NCBI GenBank assembly: GCA_016795255.1
Contig: JAEUIB010000504.1
Coordinates: 1 to 6,781, forward strand
Length of the DNA stretch: 6,781 nt
Reading direction: 5' to 3'
From: Planctomycetota bacterium
Lineage (GTDB): Bacteria > Planctomycetota > B15-G4 > JADJEK01
Shown: piece after piece, positions 1 to 5,161 of the stretch
Layout of the letters: every line of letters starts with the position of its first letter
How positions within the stretch are numbered: position 1 is the first letter of the stretch
The notes under the pieces: generated by a model
The model's database searches: none
What the model was told of the DNA's origin: nothing
The model's input: only the letters and a program-made list of their open reading frames with translations
Position numbers and translations under genes: made by a program

Positions 1-267
1 GCGAACAACGTCCTGCGCGACTGCGTGGCCAAGGACATCGGGGTCGACGGCTTCGACATCCGCCCGGAGGGCACGAACACGCGCCTCGAGAACTGCCTCG
101 CATTGCGCTGCGACGGCGAGGGGATCGAGAACTCGGCGACCGGTGTCGAGCTCGTCGATTGCGTGTCGAAGCAGAACCGCCTCGACCTCGCGAACGACGG
201 CACGCTGGACTTGGTCGACATCGCGTTCGTCACCGGCGGTGCGAACGTCGCCCCGGAAGTCGACTGA
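1..267 (+). CDS. Right-handed parallel beta-helix protein, C-terminal fragment
   Basis: The 5' part lies outside the window; the visible 88 residues run in frame from base 1 to a TGA at 265-267. Successive coils of 20-24 residues repeat the pattern [LV]-x-[DN]-C-[VL]-[AS], with cysteines at fragment residues 8, 32 and 54. Each is followed by a Gly/Asp/Asn-rich turn (GVDGFD, CDGEGIEN, NDGT). A last coil (LVDIAF) has Ile where Cys would be. This stacking of hydrophobic strands, Asn/Asp turns and an internal Cys ladder is typical of parallel beta-helix proteins (pectate-lyase-like or NosD-like), many of which are secreted and bind or cleave polysaccharide. Any catalytic residues and the export signal would lie upstream, so neither enzymatic activity nor location can be stated. 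It is convergent with the acyltransferase gene, with a 33-bp gap. The fold is fairly sure; the function is unknown. Confidence 0.75.
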   Translation, partial: ANNVLRDCVAKDIGVDGFDIRPEGTNTRLENCLALRCDGEGIENSATGVELVDCVSKQNRLDLANDGTLDLVDIAFVTGGANVAPEVD

Positions 268-268
268 C

Positions 269-309
269 CGCGACCGAGTCGCGTTCCCCGCCCTACCGCG
301 TCAGCGCGG
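269..309. terminator. Two adjacent hairpins between convergent genes
   Basis: Immediately after the beta-helix stop codon, CGCGAC (269-274) pairs perfectly with GTCGCG (278-283) across a 3-nt loop. A second hairpin, CCGCG (296-300) with CGCGG (305-309), has the acyltransferase stop codon in its 4-nt loop. Neither is followed by a real T tract; TTCCCC follows the first on the + strand. Their position at the end of two converging genes suggests transcription termination or transcript-end protection. Short GC-rich stems also arise by chance in DNA of this composition. Confidence 0.35.
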
Positions 310-1340
310 GCTCGCGGCTCCGACCACCTTCGCTCGCTTGCGCGGCGCACCGTTCAGCAGCAGCGCGGCGAGCGGCACGCGCGCGACGATCCCCTCGTGG
401 ACCGCGACGGTCACGACGAGCGTCGTCACGCAGATCACCGTGAACGTCGCCGCCATGCCGAGACGCAACGGCTCGAGCACGACGTACATCGCGACGACGA
501 CCGGAGCGTGCAGCACGTACACCGTGTACGCGGCGACCGTGAGTCGCTTCACCCAGCGGGACGGCGACGTGATCCCGCGGAACAAGCCGAGGATCGTCAG
601 CGCGAGAGCCAAGCGCTCGAACATCCGGAGCGCGAGCATCAGCGTGTACGAGCGCGCTTCGAGATCCAGGGATTCCGCGACGAGCACGACGACGTACGCA
701 CCCGCGAACACGATGGCCGCGCGCGGCAGCCTCACCAGCTCGACGAGCCACGCGCGCCGCGCCTGGACGAACGCGCCGAGCACGAAGTACGGCGCGAACT
801 CGTAGAGCTGCGGGAACGTGACGAACGCGAACGTCGACGCGTAGACGCGATTGCCGACCGCGGACAGCAGCGCCGAGCCGACCGCGACCGCCCCCATCGC
901 CAGGGCCAGGTGGATCGGCTTCGGTTGCATCGGCACGGGCAGGCGACGTTGTCTCGCGTCGATCAGCGTCCACAGCGCGCAGTAGACGATCAGGTTGCCG
1001 ATGAACCACAGCGGTCCGAGCCAGCTCCCGCGCAGCACGTACTCGCCGATCGAGTCCGGGAGGCGCGCGTAAGTGCTCATCGCGTTCATCGCGCCGTTGA
1101 TCGTCGCGCCGACGAACACGAGCGGGACGCCGAGTCGCACGAGCCGCGTGCGCAGCGCGCTCGCGGCTCCGTGGGACTGCGCCGACGCGGCGAAGAAGTA
1201 CCCCGCGATCACGTAGAACGCATGCATGCGGAACGCGCGCATGAAGTCCGTGATCCACGTGAACACCACGTGCGACTGATCGGACGACACGCGCCACGGT
1301 TCGCCTTCGCGGTAGATGACCGCCGCGTGCGAAACGATGC

Positions 1341-1344
1341 CTAG
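1341..1344. repeat. CTAG target-site duplication, left copy
   Basis: CTAG lies directly outside the left repeat. The inferred empty site is GCCTAGGA, which on the - strand reads GTC CTA GGC (Val-Leu-Gly) in the acyltransferase frame. CTAG is itself a palindrome, so a 4-bp duplication cannot be told from a 2-bp TA duplication inside a CTAG target. Confidence 0.8.
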
Positions 1345-1367
1345 CAGCCTGTTGAAAAAGTCTGCCG
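1345..1367. repeat. Left terminal inverted repeat of the MITE-like element
   Basis: The 23 bases are a perfect reverse complement of 1482-1504. Counting the palindromic CTAG and one more matching base outside it, the uninterrupted inverted match is 28 bp (1340-1367 against 1482-1509). Lack of any mismatch suggests a recent insertion or selection on the ends. Confidence 0.95.
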
Positions 1368-1481
1368 GCACTCGGCCGGCTGCGAACGAGCATGGCTTCG
1401 TTGCGCCTCCTCCGCGTATCTCTCCGTCGATACGCCTCGTCGGCGCGCCTTGCCCTGCTCGTTCTCGCTCGCCCGACTGCT

Positions 1482-1504
1482 CGGCAGACTTTTTCAACAG
1501 GCTG
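1482..1504. repeat. Right terminal inverted repeat of the MITE-like element
   Basis: Perfect reverse complement of 1345-1367, ending in TTTTTCAACAGGCTG and followed by the second CTAG copy. Read on the - strand, its in-frame TGA ends the original acyltransferase reading frame. Confidence 0.95.
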
Positions 1505-1508
1505 CTAG
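1505..1508. repeat. CTAG target-site duplication, right copy
   Basis: Second CTAG, directly outside the right terminal repeat. On the - strand it carries the Leu34 codon CTA at the end of the original upstream frame, matching the CTA at 1344-1342 on the other side of the element. Confidence 0.8.
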
Positions 1509-1609
1509 GACCATGAAGACGGCCCGTGCGACGTCGAATCCGACGTCTCGGTGTCCAGCTTCGGTCGACCAGGCTCTCGGCTCGCGAATCCCACCCGACT
1601 CGCTCATGT

Positions 1610-1640
1610 GGCGCGGTCAGTTCACGAGCGGCACCGCGCC
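1610..1640 (-). promoter_or_regulatory. 8-bp inverted repeat just upstream of the acyltransferase start
   Basis: GGCGCGGT (1610-1617) and ACCGCGCC (1633-1640) are perfect inverted repeats separated by 15 nt. The structure ends 2 nt before the inferred acyltransferase ATG (1607), where a ribosome binding site would be expected, and lies in the 58-bp gap after the DoxX stop. It could be a translation-controlling hairpin, an operator, or a weak end for the DoxX transcript. No T tract follows. The role is inferred from position only. Confidence 0.35.
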
Positions 1641-1665
1641 GTTTCAAGCGTCTCGACCCGTTCGA

Positions 1666-2079
1666 TCAGTCGAAGCGGGTCTGCCCCCGCGCGGCCAGCA
1701 TGCCGCGGAACGCCGGTGCGTACGCCCAGGCGAGGACGAGTTCCATCACCAGCACGACGTAGGCCATCGCCATGCCGTTCGTGTCGACGAAGTGGTGGTA
1801 GAGCACGATGTTCACGATGACCGGCGCGAGCAGCGCCAGCCCGAGCGGCACGAACCGACCGACGAGGACGAGCAGCCCACCGACGAACTGCGTCGCGCCG
1901 ATCAGCGGCAGCATGTACTTCGTGTTCGCCATCGCCGTGAAGAACGCGGTCGCCGCTTCCGGCAGGTCGGGCGGCGGCGGGAACATCGGCTTGCCGAATG
2001 CGGTCAGCACGCCGTTCAGTCCGAACACCGTGAACATGAGACCGAACAGGATGCGAAGAACGATCGAGGCGACGCGCAT
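1666..2079 (-). CDS. DoxX family integral membrane protein
   Basis: This 137-residue protein has four predicted membrane segments, at about residues 4-25, 54-74, 77-98 and 104-122. The first carries the N-terminal R-x-L-F-G-L-x-F-x-x-F-G-L-N-G pattern typical of DoxX-like proteins. Length and topology match the family. A Pro-rich loop (PPPP at 34-37) separates helices 1 and 2. DoxX relatives sit in the inner membrane; some have been tied to thiosulfate:quinone oxidoreductase or to redox stress, but most, including this type, have no assigned reaction. The start at 2079 is supported by GGAG (2088-2085 on the - strand) with 5-nt spacing, and no better upstream start is visible. It is transcribed toward the broken acyltransferase and diverges from the unknown cassette at 2437. 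It is intact. Confidence 0.85.
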   Translation of the reverse strand: MRVASIVLRILFGLMFTVFGLNGVLTAFGKPMFPPPPDLPEAATAFFTAMANTKYMLPLIGATQFVGGLLVLVGRFVPLGLALLAPVIVNIVLYHHFVDTNGMAMAYVVLVMELVLAWAYAPAFRGMLAARGQTRFD

Positions 2080-2436
2080 GCGAACTCCGGATCGAAGAGG
2101 GCGCTGACCCTACGCGATGTCGTCGAACGTCGCCACTCGGCGCGCGAGTCGAGTGAGGCCGCCTCGAGGGAGTCGATCGCATGCGACGCACGGCGCCGCG
2201 GTGGCCGTCGGCCCCGCTTCGGAAGGGCCGCTGCGAGCGGATCCGCGGTGTGAAATTCCGAGGGAATCTTGGCGGACACGTCGCCGCGCTTGCGTGGTGC
2301 ACGCCGGGCGAGAAGGGCATCGAGCGCCGGCGACGCCGGCTGCGACCCCGAATCCACGAGTCACCGCGGACGAGCGACGCGTGCACACGCACGAGCCGCG
2401 CCGCCAGCGGTGCGCACCACGAAACCGCGAGGGCCC
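2080..2436. other. Divergent intergenic region, 357 bp, no gene seen
   Basis: The region lies between the DoxX start and the first gene of the unknown cassette. Open frames through it give Arg/Pro/Ala-rich translations typical of non-coding high-GC DNA, and none has a convincing ribosome binding site or family resemblance. It should hold promoters for both directions, but no confident -35/-10 pair could be read. The most AT-rich patch is around 2251-2270. Confidence 0.7.
2237..2267. promoter_or_regulatory. Palindrome pair in the divergent intergenic region
   Basis: A perfect 10-bp palindrome, GCGGATCCGC (2237-2246), is followed 8 bp later by ATTCC-GAG-GGAAT (2255-2267), an inverted repeat with a 3-bp centre. 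They lie in the only AT-richer patch between two divergent genes, a plausible operator or promoter position. No regulator gene is present in the window and the repeats are short, so this is a weak candidate. Confidence 0.25.
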
Positions 2437-3387
2437 ATGGTCTTGACCGACGGCAGCCATCTCTTCGCCAGCATCGATGAATCGGGCATCGCCAGCGTCC
2501 TGAAGCATTTGCGGCGGCAACGACCGTCGCTGTTCCACTACGCGACGAGCGCGTTTCGCGGCCGCGAGGAGCTGTTCTGCGAACCGATCGATGTCGACCC
2601 CAAGGTCTTGGACGCGGAGAACCCGTTGTTCACCGAGATGGACCCGATCCCGGTGCTCGGCACGCCGGCGGAGCACCCCATCGGCCTGAACTGGTGTCTG
2701 CAGTTCTCGAAGCTCGAGCTCGACTTCCATCCCAACGACGTCATCGGCCTGCCCGCGGAATTGCGGCCGCTGCGGCCGCAACGGTTCGCGCTGCGGTTGC
2801 GTACGTGCCTCGCGATCGATTGCCCGAGCGACGACTTCTTCGCCAAGGAACTGCAGGCCGTCGAGCGCGTCGTCACGCGCGGCCGGGATCTCGCGAGTCG
2901 CTTCGAGGACTTGAAGCCCGGTGCGACCGGCAAGGACACGAAGGGTCGCGCCGAGAAGGAACCCGACCGCACGCCGGGACGAACACCGCCCGTCGTTCCG
3001 CAACTCGGCAAGAAGTTGCGTTGCTTCTGCCTCGACACATACGTGGTCGCGCACTTCGTCTGGGCGCCGATCGACGATCCGCGTCGCAAGTGGCTGAAGA
3101 TCGCGCTCGACGGATTCGAGTTCGTCGACATCGGCCCCGAGCCGCTCGAGAGCACCTTGGAGTGCTACGTCAAAGCCGTCTTGCGACTCGGGATCTTCCC
3201 TCGGCTGTCGCAGTCGATCGAAGCCATGGTCCTCGACGTCACCAAGGTCATGCGCCGACACGCCATCGAGCTCGATCAGCGGGTGCGACTGGTCCCGACC
3301 GCGGCGCCCGCCGATGTCCCCGACAACCCCGCGGTCGAGCACGACGAGCTCCGCGTGTTCGTCGACGTCGTCGTGGAGGACTTCTGA
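2437..3387 (+). CDS. Conserved-looking protein of unknown function, cassette gene 1
   Basis: I do not recognise this 316-residue protein. There is no signal peptide or membrane helix, so it is probably cytoplasmic. Residues 13-30 look like an amphipathic helix, followed by SLFHYATSAF (31-40). Residues 83-128 are beta-rich and contain a C-x4-C pair (C124, C129). Residues 131-190 are a charged, Lys/Arg/Glu/Pro-rich, probably disordered insertion. After it comes a C-x-C (C196, C198), more strands (199-230), a helical stretch (237-275) and a terminal hydrophobic strand ending HDELRVFVDVVVEDF. Start 2437 is preferred over an in-frame ATG at 2269 because the extra 56 residues are Arg/Ala-rich and non-coding in character; GAGGG lies 3 nt upstream, a short spacing. 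The next gene starts after a single base. The alternating strands and long helices could suit a lipid-binding TULIP-like fold, but that is speculation. Confidence 0.8.
   Translation: MVLTDGSHLFASIDESGIASVLKHLRRQRPSLFHYATSAFRGREELFCEPIDVDPKVLDAENPLFTEMDPIPVLGTPAEHPIGLNWCLQFSKLELDFHPNDVIGLPAELRPLRPQRFALRLRTCLAIDCPSDDFFAKELQAVERVVTRGRDLASRFEDLKPGATGKDTKGRAEKEPDRTPGRTPPVVPQLGKKLRCFCLDTYVVAHFVWAPIDDPRRKWLKIALDGFEFVDIGPEPLESTLECYVKAVLRLGIFPRLSQSIEAMVLDVTKVMRRHAIELDQRVRLVPTAAPADVPDNPAVEHDELRVFVDVVVEDF
2761..2781. repeat. 9-bp-arm hairpin inside cassette gene 1
   Basis: TTGCGGCCG (2761-2769) and CGGCCGCAA (2773-2781) are perfect inverted repeats around a 3-nt loop, encoding LRPLRPQ (residues 109-115). 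It is the strongest compact hairpin noticed in the window apart from the mobile element. It could slow transcription or translation before the cysteine pair, or simply reflect repeated Leu-Arg-Pro codons. Confidence 0.6.
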
Positions 3388-3388
3388 C

Positions 3389-4336
3389 ATGAGTCGCATC
3401 ACGGTCGCCGTGTCCGAATCGACGTTCAAGACCGCGTTCGGACTGCTGCAGCGCAACTTCGCGATGCGGTTGGAGGAGACGGTGACGCTGGGAGCGGTCC
3501 GTGCCGGCATCGACGCTCGGGCGCGATTGGAGAACGGCGACGTCTCGCTGCGCCAGGACGGGACGGTGAAGGTCGGTGAACTCGACCTGCGTTGGAGTCG
3601 ACTGACTCTGTCGCTCGAGATCGATCTTCCCTCGATCTGTGTCGGCGGAGGTTGCATCGGGACCCGTTGGTTGAGGATCTGCCTGCCCCGCTACTGCGTG
3701 TTCACGGCGGCGACGGACGTGTCCGTCGCGGTCGACCTCGCACCGTACGTCGGACAGGAGGTGTCGTTCGAATCCGCGTTCGCGGTCCGCTACTGGGACC
3801 CCGCCGCGCCCGGGCCGGACGGACCGGATCCCTGCGAGCCCGTGCGGGATCTGTTGGTCGCCGGAGAACTGCTCGACGCGTTCCCCACCGATCGAAAGCA
3901 ATGGCACGTGCACCTGGCGCCGGGTCCGGTCGACGTCGACCTCTTCGACTTCCCCGATGTCGCCGGTGACCTGGTGGAGGGCGCGCTGAGGAACGCCGTC
4001 GTCGGGCTGTTGCCCGAAGGCCCGGCGCGAACGCTCGTGCTCGCCGTCATCGGCAGCGCGACGGACCTGATCCGGACCGTGCTCGATGCGCCGGACGACT
4101 TCGAGGAATGGCTCTCCGACTTGTTCAACGTGTCGTTCGGGTTGCTCGACGTCGTCATCCAGGTGGTCGCCGCGTACTTCGGCCGCTGCATCCCGCTCTT
4201 CCGCATCGACGATCCGTTCGTCGTCATGGAGGCCGAGGGCGACCTGCTGCCCGTCTCGATCCCGATCGACGACGTGAAGATCACGGCGGACGACGACGAA
4301 CTGGTCATCACCGCAGACATCGGAGCTGGCACATGA
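3389..4336 (+). CDS. Protein of unknown function with four-cysteine cluster, cassette gene 2
   Basis: A 315-residue protein that I cannot assign. Residues 10-28 form a likely amphipathic helix; 33-80 are alternating beta strands (VSLRQDGTVKVGELDLRW, LTLSLEI). A cysteine cluster follows with spacing C84-x4-C89-x8-C98-x4-C103, then more strands, an acidic Pro/Gly-rich turn (137-152) and a helical part (189-265) with mixed hydrophobic and acidic faces. The C-terminus is beta (FVVMEAEGDLLPVSIPI, ADDDELVITADI). No export signal is seen, so the four cysteines may bind a metal rather than form disulfides; this is inference. The ATG at 3389 is 1 base after the gene 1 stop and is preceded by GGAGGA (3375-3380), 8 nt away, inside gene 1. 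It overlaps gene 3 by ATGA. The overall plan resembles gene 1, suggesting paralogy. Confidence 0.82.
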   Translation: MSRITVAVSESTFKTAFGLLQRNFAMRLEETVTLGAVRAGIDARARLENGDVSLRQDGTVKVGELDLRWSRLTLSLEIDLPSICVGGGCIGTRWLRICLPRYCVFTAATDVSVAVDLAPYVGQEVSFESAFAVRYWDPAAPGPDGPDPCEPVRDLLVAGELLDAFPTDRKQWHVHLAPGPVDVDLFDFPDVAGDLVEGALRNAVVGLLPEGPARTLVLAVIGSATDLIRTVLDAPDDFEEWLSDLFNVSFGLLDVVIQVVAAYFGRCIPLFRIDDPFVVMEAEGDLLPVSIPIDDVKITADDDELVITADIGAGT

Positions 4337-4986
4337 GTTCGGTCCGGAACGCGAACCAGATCAACGGCGCGCTGTTCTCGAAGCGCAGCCTCGACTCGTC
4401 GGAGCTCGCCGTGCGTGCGGCGCTCGGGCATCGATTCGACCGGCCCGGGAAGTTCGACGTCTTCGTCGAGCGCGACGGTCGACTCGTCCATCGGGAGGCG
4501 GTCGAGGTCGCCGACGACGGACGGATCCCGCAGCGCGATGTCGATCTCGCCCGGCTGGCGGACGCGCGGTCCTGTGACTGCGAACACGACGGAGCTCCGC
4601 GAGATCGCCTGGTGACGAACGGGTTCATGGTGTTCTCGGTCTCCCACGGCTTCGGTCGCTATCACGTCCGCATCGAGCGGTGGGACGCGAGCTCGCGGGA
4701 AACCGTCCTGGACCAACGGCAATCGCTCCCCGCCGGTGACTTGTTCATCGCCGTGCTCGTCGAGGCCGGCAGCTACGCCGTCCTGGTCGACAAGGCGACC
4801 GTGGCGACGATCCGCGTCCGCGAGCCGAATCCGAAGCGCCCCCACCGCACGGACGTTCCGCTGTTCCTCGAGCTGCCGAGCAAACCCAAGCCTCAGGCCC
4901 ACGAGATCGACGCCGGTTGCTCCGTCGTCATCCAACTCGCGCACGCCGCGCGGGTACGCATCGAGGCGATCGAGCGCTCGGACTGA
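4333..4986 (+). CDS. Small beta-rich protein of unknown function, cassette gene 3
   Basis: A 217-residue protein without recognisable family, signal peptide or membrane segment. Two stretches share a G-x-[FY]-x-V-x-V strand pattern: PGKFDVFVERDGRLVHREAV (38-57) and AGSYAVLVD (145-153) with following strands, suggesting a repeated beta-sandwich element. A CDC motif lies at 81-83, next to acidic and His residues. The end (AGCSVVIQLAHAARVRIEAIE) is again strand-like. The start ATG overlaps the gene 2 stop (ATGA, 4333-4336) and GGAG at 4322-4325 sits 7 nt upstream, so the two genes are almost certainly translationally coupled. Tight linkage implies a role with genes 1 and 2; nothing more specific can be said. 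Confidence 0.8.
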   Translation: MSSVRNANQINGALFSKRSLDSSELAVRAALGHRFDRPGKFDVFVERDGRLVHREAVEVADDGRIPQRDVDLARLADARSCDCEHDGAPRDRLVTNGFMVFSVSHGFGRYHVRIERWDASSRETVLDQRQSLPAGDLFIAVLVEAGSYAVLVDKATVATIRVREPNPKRPHRTDVPLFLELPSKPKPQAHEIDAGCSVVIQLAHAARVRIEAIERSD

Positions 4987-5161
4987 CGCGAAACGTCCGT
5001 GAATGCTGCCGTGGCCGCCGCCTCGGACACCTCGTGGGTTCGGCCGAGTCACCGCGGCGCGCGAGCGGACGACGGGGAAATCGTGGCGGGCGACGCGGAG
5101 CCACGTCGTTCTCGGCGGGGCCATCTCCACGCACTCACCGAACTCGACTGGAGGAAGTCCG
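4987..5161 (+). other. Spacer between cassette gene 3 and the lipoprotein gene
   Basis: The 175-bp gap has no convincing gene. An in-frame ATG at 5003 would extend the lipoprotein by 53 residues, but the extension is Arg/Pro/Thr-rich and would bury the signal peptide. The gap could carry a separate promoter for the lipoprotein, though no clear -35/-10 is readable. GGAGGAA (5150-5156), 5 nt before the ATG at 5162, is a strong ribosome binding site and fixes the lipoprotein start. Confidence 0.6.

Larger units (their letters stand above)
1345..1504. mobile_element. MITE-like palindromic insertion, 160 bp
   Basis: A non-coding element with perfect 23-bp terminal inverted repeats starting CAGCCTGTTGAAAAA, bordered on each side by CTAG. 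The interior is also symmetric about the same axis (near 1424.5): 1382-1396 matches the reverse complement of 1452-1466 at 13 of 15 positions. It encodes no transposase, so it would have to be mobilised in trans by a full-length insertion sequence with the same ends. Removing it with one CTAG exactly restores the acyltransferase frame, which is direct evidence that it inserted here. Two readings of the ends fit equally well: a 160-bp element with a 4-bp CTAG duplication (the YTAR-type targets of part of the IS5 family), or a 162-bp element starting G and ending C with a TA duplication inside CTAG (as reported for IS630). The parental family is not assigned. Confidence 0.88.
301..1607 (-). pseudogene. 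Acyltransferase-3 (OpgC-like) membrane protein, disrupted by a 160-bp insertion
   Basis: Family members are multi-span inner-membrane proteins that transfer acyl groups to sugars of glycans, glucans or small molecules. The 3' part encodes LGIVSHAAVIY, then FRMHAFYVIAGYFFA and about eight further hydrophobic segments, ending at 301. This N-terminal signature is that of the OpgC-like branch. Reading upstream past the inserted element, a second frame starts with ATG at 1607-1605 and encodes MSES... through GFDVARAVFMVL. Deleting the element and one CTAG (164 bp) joins the two parts as FMVL-GIVSH, giving a 380-residue protein with R28 and H39 in exactly the R-x10-H spacing characteristic of the family. 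In the present sequence the true N-terminal frame meets a TGA inside the element. A different 448-codon frame from 1647 reads through the element into the 3' part but lacks the Arg and puts Asp there. The catalytic motif is therefore destroyed. A 58-bp gap separates it from the DoxX gene upstream on the same strand, so the two may be co-transcribed. No clear Shine-Dalgarno precedes 1607. Confidence 0.85.

Noticed and set aside
1340..1509. Rho-independent terminator or REP-like hairpin
   Set aside because: The inverted repeats lie inside a gene, have duplicated target bases, and their removal restores the reading frame, so an inserted mobile element explains them better.
301..1647. A 448-codon uninterrupted acyltransferase gene starting at 1647
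   Set aside because: Its first ~100 codons are out-of-frame flank plus mobile element, and it lacks the motif Arg. The frame from 1607, restored by removing the element, matches the family.
2269..2436. Upstream start extending cassette gene 1 by 56 residues
   Set aside because: The extension is Arg/Ala/Pro-rich like non-coding DNA. The ATG at 2437 has a GAGGG just upstream and begins the protein-like sequence.
2110..3657. Long 515-codon frame on the - strand
   Set aside because: Antisense shadow of cassette genes 1 and 2. Composition is Arg/Asp-rich without family signal, while the + strand genes have ribosome binding sites and coupled starts.
4979..4999. Hairpin CGGAC/GTCCG at the end of cassette gene 3 as a terminator
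   Set aside because: Only a 5-bp stem with an 11-nt loop and no T tract; not distinguishable from chance in this composition.
5003..5161. Upstream start extending the lipoprotein by 53 residues
   Set aside because: It would place the signal peptide internally. GGAGGAA at 5150-5156 clearly serves the ATG at 5162.
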